A stretch of DNA of 64,000 bases, taken from the NCBI GenBank assembly GCA_012295275.1, contig CM022670.1, positions 16,047,698 through 16,111,697 of the forward strand, written 5' to 3'. The position numbers and the translations under genes are program-made. Source of the DNA: Chrysomallon squamiferum. Lineage: Eukaryota; Mollusca; Gastropoda; Neomphalida; Peltospiridae. Every line of letters starts with the position of its first letter. Position 1 is the stretch's first letter. Under the pieces are notes generated by a model that was not told where the DNA came from, ran no database searches, and was given only the letters and a program-made list of their open reading frames with translations. Positions 45,595-59,454 of this stretch are shown one piece after another.

Positions 45595-47130
45595 AAATGA
45601 GGAAAAGACAGTATTTCAAAAACTGAAAGTGCTATAATACAGAATGTTTTAATTTGAGGTCAAGTTTTCTTGTCTTTCAGATTTACGTTATGTTTGAATA
45701 TCATATGTACATATTATAATATATTACTAAATATCAGAAGTCAAATTTGGGAACTTAAAATGTTTTGTTTTATATATCTATATTAACAAAACGGTAAAAT
45801 TTAGCTTGAACTGTAGGTTTAAGTTGGTCCATTTTTGTTTATTAACTTTTAGCCAGTTAAGACTTACAGTGTTGGCTGTTAGTGGACAGTGTCTGTGATG
45901 CAACGTTGCTGTTGATCAGCTTTTAGTAATATGCAGAATGTTTTAAACAAAAATCTGGACTTGTTTCTGAAGTTTATTTTTGTACATGCAAACATGTATG
46001 GATATGAAGATCATTTTGGTGCTTTTTTTTTGTAAGTTCTTTTCTTTTGTATATCACCTTTACAGACTCATTTCAGATTGTATGTATTGAAGCCACAATC
46101 ATTAAATTACAAATTTAATATATACTTCTTGTTTGTTTTTTATTTCTATAAATTGCCTTTGACTTTGGACTTTGGATTTATATATATGCTCTGATTAAGG
46201 ACATTTTAGTAACAACATGACTATCATAGTATCTATGTATATAAAATGAAGAAATAATGCTTCATACTAAATTTTAAATTCTTCTTTATGTAAGACATGT
46301 TTTTAATTCGTATCACATATGTTGATGAAATCTAATGAGGTGATATTTAAAGCTGAAAGTGTCATTTGTTATTTTTGCATCTGGATGTACACAATATAAA
46401 CACCACATTTAATTTATACAGGCAATATAGCCTGGAATTAACAAATGTTCAGTGTTGGTTATGTTTATTTCAAAATAAATGTAGTTGAACTTCAAGATCA
46501 TAATATTAGTTGGATTAAGAACTGTAAAGCAAATTTAAAAAAAATGTGCTACTCAGTTATGGTTGTTAAATGCTGCAAATTAATTCAGTTAAAATATTTA
46601 ATGGTATCATAACAATCTAATATTAATTATCAGTTTTTGTCAGATGTCACTAAGTGACCATAGATGGCAAAACACTTACCACTGTGTTTGAAACACCAGT
46701 TATATAAATAAAATACAGAAGAGACCAATATATGGATTAAGGAGGATTTATCATCAAACAGTGAAAACGTGTTAGTGTCTTCTAATTGCTGAACTTTAGC
46801 ATATACTAAATCATTTTAGTGTACATAAACAAAAGTGACAGCTTCTTATATATTCAGTAAAGAGAAGCAATGAATATTGAATCACAACTCAGCAAATGAC
46901 AGCTTATTCTCAAGAGCTTTTGTGTACATAAGTGATCATTTCATAAATATTTGATAAAGTGAAGCAATAAATATTTAATTACACTTAAATAGTTTTTATT
47001 ATTAAAAATTACTAGGAGTGTTTTTTAATAGTGATTGCTGCAAACATACCAGTGATATAATCTAATTGTAATTTTTCAAGTTTTAAGACTGAACAAATCC
47101 CTTGTTATACAATAAAATGGTTTGTGTGGA
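45595..47130 (+). other. jun 3' UTR (inferred)
   Basis: AT-rich, many ATTTA-like stretches as in unstable immediate-early mRNAs. Candidate polyadenylation signals: AATAAA at 46474-46479 and, with a GT-rich stretch just downstream, AATAAA at 47111-47116. End not determined. Confidence 0.45.
47111..47116 (+). terminator. Candidate jun polyadenylation signal with GT-rich downstream element
   Basis: AATAAA followed by ggtttgtgtgga, the classical downstream element. An alternative signal lies at 46474-46479. Confidence 0.4.
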
Positions 47131-48673
47131 TACCTTAGCTAGACTGGGAAATAATTATGTAATGGATGCAACCTGCTTAAATGTAATCGAGATCAGTCCA
47201 TTAATCAGTTTGTACAAGATGTTATATTATTAATAAGAAATACAAAAAAGAACATAAACTGAGAAATTTTAGAGCTATAACGAAGAAGATGGGACAGTTA
47301 AAAGTTTTTAAGTCTTAGCACCAAATAGAATGAATGAACAAACTAATAAAAATGATGTTTCCTAATTCATAATAATTAACAAAATTGTTCTTTTAAAACA
47401 TATATAATAACAAAAAGCAGCTTGAAATAAAAAATTTAGATTTAATAACAACAATATATTTTCCAATATATAAAACACTTAAAATATTAATGTGTACTAA
47501 CAGTGTATTTTTTAAAATTATATTTAAAAAAAAACATTTGTGTGACTGGTTCCTGGATCAATAATGTTCCATTTTACATTTTTCATTTCCTTTAAAACAT
47601 GTTTTATGTTTTTAATAAATATTTATAAAGCAAAGATCCTTTCAAATAACTATTAAATACAAAAAGTATGGTCTCAAAAACACCTACTTTCAAAGACATT
47701 GTCTTGCGATCCTGTCTATTACATTTCTAAAGAAACATTTTATAATGTATCTATCTCACATTACCATTTTTAATATGAGTATCAATTACAGCATGTGTTC
47801 ATATAAAAAATATAAAACAATTTTGTTGCTTTCCAACAAATGAAAAGTCTTTCTAAAAAATTTACCTTAAATTTTAGGGTTCCAGAAAGCAAAATACGTA
47901 TGCTGTGCCAAAAACAATTAAAGAGAGCTGCATCAGAAACAAGTTGTAGGTTGGACCACACAGAATTAATTTCAGTTTTTTTGGTATTGTCAGTTTCAAA
48001 CAGTAATATCCTGTTGTTGTTTTTTTAAATTTTTATCTCAGTTAATTTTTGTAAAAAAGCAGTTTATAGTAATCATTTAGAAAATGTTAATGTCAAGGAA
48101 ACAGAATAATATGTTTTATCTGAAAGCAAATAATAACAGTTGTGGAAATATTTAATTATAATTATTTTTGAATATTATTATTATTAATTTTTTTCTTTTT
48201 CTTTTAAAGATGGGAGTTAAAGATTATTTTTTCTGCAATAACCAAAATATTTTAAAAAATAATTATAGTGAAATATTTTTTTTTTTTTTTGTTTTTGTTT
48301 ACATTGATATGAAAGTTTCATGAGAGAGAAAGTATTTAAAACTTGTATCATCTGTAACATATAATTAGTAAATATATATTCAAAAATATGTGTGTTTTTA
48401 AAAAAAAAAATCTAATTTTTAATTAATATATTTTTTTTTAAATTTGTTCGTTTTTCTGTTTATTTAAACATTGTTGTAATGATTTTATTTTGAAATGGTG
48501 TAACAGGGAGTCTTGTCCTCTTAACTACCATAATTTTATTATTTATATCTGACCGCTTCAAACGTATAATTTCATAAAATATAGTACATTGTACAAAGAG
48601 AGAGAGAAAGCTCCCCCATTTTAGATCCTACATGTCAATCCTTGATGTTAAAAATAGCTTAAATCTGCTGACA

Positions 48674-48758
48674 TGACGTCAGTATAAACAAATGTTGAAT
48701 CTCCTGATCGTGAGTCATCCATCTATTTATAGTTCAATTGGGAAATCCTAATCACGTG
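48674..48758 (+). promoter_or_regulatory. AP-1/CRE/MEF2/E-box cluster 3 kb downstream of jun
   Basis: Within 85 bp: full CRE TGACGTCA (48674-48681), TRE TGAGTCA (48711-48717), MEF2 CTATTTATAG (48723-48732) and CACGTG (48753-48758). The same four motif classes appear upstream of jun. Surrounding bases 48600-48800 are also less repetitive than the flanks. Either a downstream jun enhancer or the promoter of an unrecognised transcript. Confidence 0.55.
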
Positions 48759-49103
48759 GCTTAGTAGGTGTGCTGGCATTTGGCCGCTTGCCAAAATAGC
48801 AGACGATACAATAATATTTTGATTAAGTGCCAGGAAACAGAAAATAATAGTACACGTGGAAAACAGTGAATTTCTGTTTATTGTCTTAAAATGTTCTCTT
48901 TATTTGTTATTACTTTAAATTTTAGTTATTGTTTATTTTATTATTACTGATTAATTGAAAGTTGAAAAAAAAAATTAATTGATAATAACTCAGTGAGCAA
49001 GCAGAACATAATGATTTTTTTTTTTTCTTTTTTAAATAATGTACCAGACATGTTATCAGCAGTCTTACATATGCGTATTATGGGGAATTCCCTCCTTTCC
49101 CCC

Positions 49104-49106
<3 letters not shown>

Positions 49107-49149
<43 letters not shown>
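49107..49149 (+). repeat. (CT)n microsatellite
   Basis: About 21 CT dinucleotides after a C-rich stretch, 350 bp beyond the AP-1/CRE cluster. Confidence 0.97.
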
Positions 49150-49151
<2 letters not shown>

Positions 49152-50616
49152 ATGAAAAGTGTACCTATTCCAATCTTTTAATGCTAAAGACTAAGTAAGG
49201 AAAATATGAAAATTCGTTTTAATGATAAGATGCTTGTCACGTGTTTTCATATATCATCACTGCATAATAATGAAAGTAAACACTAAGAAACAGGTTGCAA
49301 ATGCTGTGTACATTTTTGACCATTTAAAAGATACATTTCATTTATCATTTTATTTATTTATTTATTGTTGTTGTTGTTGTTATGTTACGTTAAATAAAGA
49401 ATTATATACATTCCACTTCATTTCTGGGAGTTAAGGTGGACACTTAAAGCTGTAACATAAAATTATACACTGTGCATGAACAAGAGGTTTAAATGTTTGA
49501 AAACCTCTTTAACACAAACAAAAATTTCAAAAAAATACAATTCAATTTACACCTATTTTCAGCTGTTACTACTTTTATGTACGTATGTATATATATACAG
49601 AGATATAGATTTTATTTTTTATTTATTTTTTTAACTTAGTGAATTTTTATAATTAAGCATGTTACATGTTAAGTTAGAGATGGCAAGTAAATGGGGTAGT
49701 AAATTCTGAGATAAAAAAATTAAAGAATTATGTTAGCATACTGTGTTATTTTATTTTTATTACTCACTTATTTGAAGATATACACTAATTCTGAAAATAT
49801 ACCAAACTTGGTTCTGTACAGATATATTATTTGTATAACTAACAGTTTTCTATTTTATAACAGACTATTATGATTTGCTTAAAAAAAAAAAATAAAAAGA
49901 AGTAAAAGCATTTAAAATGAAAAACCACCCAAAACCCTGATAATCAATCCCTGAACTTTTGCACTTGAAACAGACTTGAACCAATAGAAATTAAAATAAC
50001 TTTAATGAACATGTATATATATATGTAGACAATATATGCATATTTGTGTATATGTGTATGTTTGTATATATGGATGTTTGTGTATGTATGCATTTGTGTG
50101 TGTGTGTGTGTGTGTGTTGTATGTATGTATGGATGTTTGTAACTGTTAATGATAATATAATATGTATAATATATAACCATAATGTGTGTGTATGAATATA
50201 TTTTTTACTGAAAACATTATGGTAATTAACTTTGAGTGTAAACTTGAAATACACACTTCAACTAGTGATGGATTAATATTGTAATAAGAGATGTTATTTT
50301 AATATCTGACATGCACTTGACCTTTAAAGAAAGACAAGTTGAGTTGATATTTTTAGAAGACCTAACTGAAAATGATATTAAATTTTTGACTAATGAAAAG
50401 TTTTCAATTAAATGTTCTCTAGCAGTCTAGAATACTAGAAAATTAAAAAAAAATAAAAATTGACTTAATGAAAATTATTTATTCTTTAGATGTCAAAATG
50501 ATGAAAATTTTACATTTATATTTTCTTCTTTTTCTTAAAAAAAACAAAAACCCACAAAAGTTTAATAAATAAATTTGAAGTTGCATCAGATTATGAAAAC
50601 TGTAGAAACACACACC

Positions 50617-50618
<2 letters not shown>

Positions 50619-50674
<56 letters not shown>
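50619..50674 (+). repeat. (GA)n microsatellite
   Basis: About 28 GA dinucleotides; creates long spurious open frames on both strands. Confidence 0.97.
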
Positions 50675-50677
<3 letters not shown>

Positions 50678-53191
50678 AAACAACACTGGAACAAATTAAC
50701 AAATATATTTATTTTTCTTTTAGAAATTCACAATTAAACTTTTTACAGGTCAGTATATGTTTACAAATAGTCCAGTCTTTTGATGTGCAAATTTTGACAT
50801 CACAGCACAATCATGAACATACTTGGAGTTTTAACAGACAATGTAAATTTATTATCCATAGGCAAACAGTAGGCAGTGCATACATAAGGTCATTAAGTGC
50901 AAATCACAGCAACCTTTCTGAACTTGATTCTTTGATTCAGTAAGTGCAGCATAATTACACACAGGCCACACAGAATGTCCATAAGATAGCAGCATTGGGG
51001 ATTTTTTAATATTAATTTTTATTGTTACTTAATTTTATTTACATTGTTTCTTTATAACTGAATCACCATAAATCAATTTTATTTTCGTATTTTTACAATA
51101 AAAAATTAATGTATTTTTTAATAATTATATTCTTTGAATTTAAATGAAACTTTATTGCATACAAGTAATAGATATTACGTATATTTGTTTAAAAAGATTA
51201 ATGGTTATTAATCTTATGTTAATTATAACTGTTATATTGTATTGCAAAAAATAACAAAAATCAATTTTTGTATTTTAATGGCAAATTGAAATAATAATAA
51301 TTAAGCCAACAAATATTTAAACTTAACTAGTGATGCAAAATTTATTTATCTCAGTAACTTTTATTTATATGACCTTTTTAATGTCTTATAATTATCATCA
51401 TCATTATTTTTAATGAACCAAAAAATTTTAAAAAATTGAACCATTAAAAAAAATTTGAACCAAAAAAAAATTTGATATATATAAAGATTAATGACAAAGA
51501 AGTGTACTTTTGATGAATTTCATTGTTGTTACTGTTGTTTATGAAAAATGAATAGTGATAAAATAACATTAAATAAAATAATAATAATAATAATAATATA
51601 ACTTTAGTTATGACAAGCTCAAAATCTGAGTAAATAAAATATGGTTTACAAAAATATTTATTAATACAAAAATTTGTATCAAACCACATTTGACAATTTA
51701 ATCTTGAGGATTTCCAGAATTCTATAAAGTTTTAATAAAAAATAGAAATAATACATTTACAGTCCTACTTATCTGGACTAATTAAAGATCAGAAAATCTT
51801 TGAAAGGAATAATTATTTTCTGCTATCTTCCATACTGTTTCAATTCAACCATACAACTTTTTTTTTTACAGGCCATGCTTTCCATCTGTGGGAAAGTGTG
51901 TATCAAAAAAAGTTATTGCTGCAGTCAATAAAATTAGCCTGTAGGCTGGTATTAGCCTATTTCCTTACTTATATCATAACTGTATAACAAAACTGGTAAC
52001 AATAACAGTTAGAAATACAAATATGTCAAATACCATTTCTTATATTCCTTTAACTACAAAAAGCATAAAATGGTAAGAAATTAAATTTTTAATAGGCAGT
52101 TTACAATTTTTTTAAAAACATTTAACAGGCAGCTTTCAATTAAAAAAAAAAAGAAGAATATATTCATTTTACTTTAATGAAAGACAGATAAAATGAAATT
52201 ATCATTCTGATGAGTAGTGACCTCATGAACGAAGTATCAGTGTCAGTAAGTCAAACAATGAATGGAAAATAACTTCTAAATCAAGTTCAGATTCTATTTG
52301 CATGAACCTGACGACCACAAAACAAAAGTTCTTTTCTAACAATGGGGGTGATTTTTTAAGCATGTTTACCTCTGTGTGACATTGTTCTGTTCACAACAGA
52401 AGCCATTGACAGTGTGTTTATAAAGAAATTCTTAGCTCTGTGCTTTACTTGGGGATAAATAAGTAAATACATTACAGAATTAGCACACTAGGTTGGATTG
52501 ATCAAAAGTGTTTTGTGTTAAAAAATAATCCTGCCTCAACAGTAACAAGTGTTGTCGATTCCAGTACATACAATATACATACATACATACTTATAACTCA
52601 TGTAATTACTTACACACATGCATACATGTATACATATATGTACAAATATAAATACACACTCATTTATATCATTAAAGATTAAATTGTTCAGTTTATTAAG
52701 TTTTGTATGTTATTAATATTAACTAACAAACAGTTTATAAATGTATGCAAAACTGAAGTTATTTTGAAATTTATATTCTTGTAGAGTTCTGATAAAAAAA
52801 AGTTTTCAAAAATGTATAAAGTTTTATAGCTATGGTTTATATATTCAAATTATTATTGTAATATTTAATTTATTTTTTTAAATAGTTATTTAGCAGCATG
52901 TTAAGCATATTTATACTAAAATTCTTTTAATATAGAATATTTCTAATCTACATTTTACAGTCATATATCAATTAAGTTAAACTGGTATAAAATCGTTCTA
53001 AATTAATTTGATAAGAGAAGACAAATTCTTAACATAAATGTATGTCAAGGTTACATTCATTTGGCATGTCTCAACTATAATACTAAACGAAAGTAATAAT
53101 TTATTAATATTTTAATTATTATATAAAAACCTAGGTATTTGAAAATAACACCGATTAAGAAAGGAATCTAAATAATTTCTGTTACAGTTAT

Positions 53192-53415
53192 TAAAACGAG
53201 TTGTGGACTTGTATCCAGGAAGAATGAAGGAAACAGAACAACACTTTGGGTGGGACCTACTTCTAACAACACAATTAAATCAGTTAAACATTTCCTCTAT
53301 TTTTTCTCAAACTGTAAATCTGTCTAAAAAAATTACTGATAAACGACTGAGTCATTGGATGTACTTTCATACTGTTACCAAACTTCTTGGAAATTCTTTG
53401 ACTATTAGACCATAG
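53192..53415 (+). CDS. Possible orphan terminal exon, unrecognised
   Basis: After an acceptor-like tctgttacag at 53182-53187 (approximately), an open frame reads LLKRVVDLYPGRMKETEQHF and on to a stop at 53413-53415 (ending GNSLTIRP). Composition looks protein-like (Trp, Gly, Pro, charged residues) and the next 200 bp remain unusually complex before a 23-base A tract at 53632. I recognise no family. It could be a terminal exon, a decayed gene or a retroposed fragment; chance is also possible. Confidence 0.2.
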
Positions 53416-55586
53416 CAAAAGCATATATTATGAATATGATACAAGCTGTCAATGCACAGGTGATGACTCACCGCTATGGTATACCACCCACACGACCTAG
53501 AAAATACCCACCACCACTGTGTATACAGCAGTAACTTGTGAACAGTGAAGGCCAACACCAAATGACTGTACCACACATAATTGACTAATCTCATAAATAA
53601 CACAAAGAATGTTAAGGACGAATATCAGCCTTAAAAAAAAAAAAAAAAAAAAAAAATAAAAAAAATAAAAATAAAAGTCTTAAGGATTATTTAAAAAAGA
53701 AACTATGAGAAACTTTCAGAACACACTTTAAAGTTTTTACATTGTACTTTTGATGTCAGGGAAAAAAAGTCTTTCTCCAGTGTTAACATTATGAATTATT
53801 TTGCCACATACATGTTTTTGAAGAAGAAAAATTGATAATTTCGTTTCATATTTTAGTACAATTTGTTGTCATATGCTTGATTGGATATTTAGTACTAAAG
53901 AGATTTTCAGAATTAATGAGAATCATTTTTTTTTTTAATTTCTAGTCTGGCAAGTAGGATGTTAATAACTATTAATTGACCTATATAGTAATCATGTTTG
54001 GAGTATTGAATGTCCTCATAGCCAGTTAACATTCAGTAATTAGACTGTACTTGATCAAAAATGTGTCCTTAACAACATAAGTGAACCGTATTATGAAGTT
54101 CAGTAAACTTGTGTAATTTTTAGTTTTATGAATGAAAATTACATATTTGTTGTGTATTTATTCAGTCACTTCAAAGAGAATAGTCTTAATTATTTTAGAC
54201 ATAAAATGGAATTAATAGGAAATAATTAATTTAGTATGAATCTAGGACAAAACTGAAATTGTATCTGTTATATTAGTAATAATGTGTTTGTTACCTAATA
54301 CTGACTAAAAACAAATAATACAGAATATTATAAAAATGAGTTCTTACATTAATGCAAACCTTAGATTTTTAATTATGATGTCCATAAGTTATAATTATCT
54401 TGTGTTATAACTGGCTAAATGTTTGTATTCAAGGCTTAAAATGTTTTGTTTTTGTAACTTCTGTCATATGCAAATCCTGACAATCTTCCAGTCACAAACA
54501 ACACATCATTTTTCATTTCAATCAGTATACTGTTTGTGTGAAGAAAAAATTAGAGGTGTTTTGATGATTTAATAGTCACATATATCACCAGACCAGACAG
54601 GAAAAAAAAAGGAACTGAGTCATGGGAATTCCCCCAGCTGATCATTTCCTAATGATACAGTTGATGAGGAAATACTTTTTTTAACTTTTTTTTTCTTCTT
54701 CAGATTGTTGGTATTATCTTGACATTAAATCAGTACAACCTCTTATCTTTTTACAAACTGAGATAGTTATTTAAATTCAAGTTTTTCTAAAAGGCAAAAG
54801 ACTATTTTATTAATTAAAATGAATGTTTCTCTGATTGAATTGAATGGAACTGATGATTTTACATTTACATTTCTCTAACACAGGATAACTAATATCATGT
54901 TCTTTGATAGCAGCCATGATTTTATTTAATATTACATGTCAGTTTTAAAGAAGTTGTCTTTCTCATCTCCGTGTGCTGGTTTCCCATCTCTATTTTACAG
55001 TTCACTGTTACTTCATATTTACTGCATTATGAAAACATTTCTTTATAAAATGTAGTTGTTAAGGCATACCCTCGGTATCACAAAGAAATATATTTTGTCA
55101 CATTTTCAAATGATTATATATGTTGTAATTGGACACCAAACTTTAAGAATAAAGTACAGTTTGAATATATTATATATATATATATATATATATAAGAATG
55201 TTTGGAAGCTGGTTGTATACAAAATAGGTTGATATTATTTTCTTCACATAACCCAGGGCATTCTTTAAATTTGATTTTATCAGCACAGCTGGATTAATAT
55301 TATCACAAATATGCTTGCACATGCACCGATATTCAAATACTCTTATCACACTAATCACTTTCAGTAACTTGAGTAAGGCTATAATTTAAAATGGAATTAA
55401 AAGGAGACAATTATGCTGTAATTCCAATTCCAGTATGAACAAATTTTTTGTTTATCTTTTCAATGTTTTTGATGCTTTTATAAAGTATCCAACACACTAT
55501 TTCTGTGGTTGCAAGCTGATAAACATTCATTATTTATATATGTAATATAAAAGAAACAACACATTTCTTCGTTTGGAATGCCACAA

Positions 55587-55592
55587 TTTATT
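55587..55592 (-). terminator. Candidate LRRC41-like polyadenylation signal
   Basis: AATAAA on the minus strand followed by a TTGTGG-type stretch, about 460 bases after the stop. Confidence 0.4.
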
Positions 55593-56055
55593 ATTTCATT
55601 ACTTTATAACAAATGTGTATTCCAATCTTTTTTTAAATAACATATTTACATATCTACAAAAGGAAAAAATTCTGTTTTGTATAAAAAAATAATAAAATCC
55701 CTGATAAAAAGTTTCAATATTGTTAGAAATAATTTAGTACAATCTGAGCAGTGCCTAGGAGGGGAGATAATCCACTGGCATCTGTTGACGTTAAATTCAC
55801 AACATTAACAATTTTATAAAGATATATTTAGTCCATTTGTGTTAATAAAAAGTTGTAGAAAAATAAAGTTAAAAAATATTTCAGTAATATTCCCCAAATA
55901 GTTAAATCACAGTGGTATTTATTTCCAATTTAATGTTCATAATTTTCACATTATTCTTTTCAGTGAACTGTGATTTTAAAAACAAAATAATATATTTTAA
56001 ACATTAAGCTGTTTGATTTTATAATTACAAAATAACAAAATATAAATGTTTGCTT

Positions 56056-56290
56056 TCACATCTGTGCAATAAAATCATCAAAATGGTGATGGATACCAAT
56101 GTAAGTTGCATTAACATCCATAGCAAAATGTTCAAATTTATTCCTCAGAGAGTCCCATTCAAAAGCTGAAAGAATGCCAACATTGTTACCACTGATGTCA
56201 AGTTCTTGTAAAGTTGGTTTATGATTAGGATCTGCATGAAGAAGTCGATCTGCAAAAGCTCTAAGGTCTTCACCTCTAAGATAATTATAT
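56056..56290 (-). CDS. LRRC41: LRRC41-like terminal exon
   Basis: Encodes YNYLRGEDLRAFADRLLHAD, LQELDISGNNVG and ends HHHFDDFIAQM with TGA at 56056-56058. Confidence 0.87.
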
Positions 56291-59200
56291 CTAAAAAGAA
56301 AGAAAATAATAAATATATATTAAAAAAAAAATGTTTAAGTCCTGTAATTGTTTTTAATCACTCCAATAATAAAAATCTGACTAAAATCTCAGCATATGTA
56401 ATCTTCACTGATATTTTTTTCAAAGCTAATGCAAAACTAATATTGAAAATTATACATTTACTTTCTATAAAACACAAAACAAACATTGTCAAAGGATAAA
56501 ATTATCACATTAAAGTCAAAACAACAAGAAAACTTTTGGCTTTTTAGCCAGTTTATCCAAAGATGGATTCATTCACTAGCTTCAGACAATGAGATAGCTA
56601 ATGATTTTTAATTATCTTCCCTATTTATGACATACTATATCAAACAAACTAAAATTAGAGTTATTGTCAAGTTGTTAAAGCACACCTATATGTTTTCAGT
56701 GCTGAATTTTTAAAATAAAAACAACATACCCTACATTAAGCTTCTGCAGTTTGTTTTCAGTTGTAAAAATCTTCTCAAGAAATGGCAGCAAAAATATACC
56801 TGAAATAAAAAATATGTGATTACTAGTGGATATAACCAATATACTTTAGTGGGTATATGTGAAAAACAATATCTTAATGAAAATTACTTAAAAAATATTA
56901 ACTGGATACATACATAAATACACATAACATTATATTATAATAGTTTTGAGTAAATTGTTTCAGCTCTCTTCATAAGGTTAAATATATTTACATTCAATCA
57001 TATATTGATATTTTAAATTAAATTTATTATCAAATGCAGGTATAAATTTTTTTTTTAAATATATATTTAAGAATGGAATTCCTAAATATCACTAAAACAG
57101 TCTTCGTAATATTATGTGGCAAATAAAATATCAAGATAATCAGATGGAACTGGTAAAAAATGCAGTTCTTACCAAATCTGTTGTTACCCAAGTTGAGTGT
57201 ATGAAGAACTGGGTGACTGACGACCGCTGAGATAAAGGAAGTATTCGTAACTGAAAATACAAATTTATTTAGTTAAAGGAATATTTGTTAACACTTTACT
57301 ATGAATGTAAATTATTAGAGGGTACGTTTTTATGTGTATGATGATGGTGAGCTGCTGTTATTTACTTACGTCATGGGAGTTTTATATGTGCCTTCACACA
57401 GACAGTAGAAGATGCATTGACAAATTAGTCCTGCTTATTGCTGTGTGTAGTATACTGAAATGCACACATGCAGAAACACTCTAGTGTATTCATCCATGTG
57501 TGAAGTAATGTCAGGTGAAGTGTTGCACTGCATGATAATGTATAATGAAATAAAATCTACTCTGACAGTGTGTTCTAGTACACCAGAAACTATTTGTAGA
57601 TGTTTTCATCATAATGTTCATAATTTTTATGAAGAAATATCCTTTCTCAAATGCTCTGAATTTGATTAAAAACTGTTGAATTTTTTTAAAGTGTTTCAAT
57701 TTTTTTTGAAATAAATACTAAACTGAAGTTGCAAATTTAATTATATGGCATTTACTTGTTAAATATATTTTTCAGTACAAAGAAAAATAATTAAAATTTT
57801 CTATTCAAAACAAATACAAAGCCTTTTCATATCAGTAGATACCTTTTATGCTTTAATTGTATTTAAATCATATTACTTAATGTTTACTGAACAAATTTCA
57901 CAATAAAATTCAGATAAATTAATAATTCCTGTTATTAGATGTAACTTTAGAATATTCTGCATTTGAAAAACAAGAGTAACAAGAAAAATATAAACTTTGT
58001 AAAAGTTACTCCATTTGTTAATAAACCTTCAACAGAACTGATAAAATTCTGATGCTAAGAATCTAATTATTGACTGTTACTATTTTTTTTTTCTCAGAAA
58101 TATTTCACAAAGGCTAATACAAACCTAAAGATCCAGGAAGCCCACATCTAGACATGGACAGAATTTTCAGTGTTTTCATATTTAACACCAACATACAAAC
58201 AACCTCATCAATGGTGGTGGCCACACCATCTCTGTTGTTGTCATCTAGATAAAGTTCATCTACGTTGTCACTGCCTGTATTAACAAAGAATATCATACGG
58301 TCAGATAATTTTTAAATTTTTTTTTTATTTAATATTCAGTTTTATTTATTTCAGTTGAATAATCATATCTATTTTCTTTTTAACAGTTTATAAGAACAGA
58401 TGAAAGTATTCAAACAGCAAGTACTTTATCATCATTGATATCTAAATAGTTTTGTTTGTGGTCATTTCAGGTTGTTTCCTTGCTGTTACAGTACTGAGTT
58501 TTGTTTTTGGTAATGAAAGTAATTTTGTCTGTTTGACAACCAACCTCTGATTATGAGGGTTTCAAGCAGACTGACAACTTGGCCACCTGTGAGACCACAG
58601 TAGGCAAAATTCAAAATTCTCAGTGCTTTGTCCTTGCTGATGAAGTGAAGCACAGACTCAAATGAAGTTTGGCTAAATGTGTTTGATCCCAAATCAAGAG
58701 AAACAACAGCATAAAGATTTGCTGAAAAAAAAAAAAAAATAATAATAATAATAATTTTTTAAAATTCTTAAAATTAATAGCAAAATAAATATTAAAAATG
58801 ATAATGATATCAACAGAACTAATTTAATGCATATTTAAAATCTATGTTTATTGAAATCCTTCAAAATATAAATATTAAAACTTACATTTTTTTAAATCCA
58901 TTTTTTTTTGTTTTGTTGGAGGAAATGCAAAATTACTATTTCTTATAGGATATATAGCTAAATTCTTTTTTATTACTTTGAAAAACATCACTTGTATTTG
59001 AAATATCTATCATAGGAGAAATAAGATTTAAAACCCCCAGAAAAAACAACCATATTGATTATTACATACTATCATAACTACTATCATAACTATTACACAA
59101 TACTAGTAGATTATTTAGCACTAAGAGATCACCTGTATACAGACTAGTTTAATACATTATTTAAAAGTGAGAGATTCTACCTGTAATGTTCAGTTCAAAC

Positions 59201-59419
59201 AGCTCCACTGGTCTGGCCATGTTCAGAAGAAGTTGCTGCATTGGCTGAAACTCTGCTGATGATGATCCTGAAATTCTAAAGGAAAAAAAAAAATAATAAT
59301 AAAAAAATATATTTTTTTTTAAAATAATAAAAATAAAATATATAATGAAAAAAAAATTCTAATGAAATTTATCCATTTCCTTTATGGATTAAATATGTAT
59401 AACAATAATGATAACATTT

Positions 59420-59454
<35 letters not shown>

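Larger units (their letters stand above)
47131..55560. other. Jun to LRRC41 intergenic region, no convincing gene
   Basis: AT-rich sequence with (CT)n at 49107-49149, (TG)n at 50096-50117, (GA)n at 50619-50674, a CA/TA-rich patch at 52560-52660, poly-A at 53632-53655 and a TA run at 55165-55194. Only the downstream AP-1 cluster and a possible orphan exon at 53192-53415 stand out. Confidence 0.55.

Noticed and set aside
47840-48028. 62-codon ATG-initiated frame downstream of jun
   Set aside because: No splice context or family resemblance; AT-rich and probably by chance.
50575-50943. 122-codon open frame
   Set aside because: Its first half is a (GA)n microsatellite translated as Arg-Glu; the rest shows no homology that I recognise.
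53203-53603. Viral or retroviral fragment
   Set aside because: No recognisable polymerase, gag or capsid motif; only listed as an unidentified frame.
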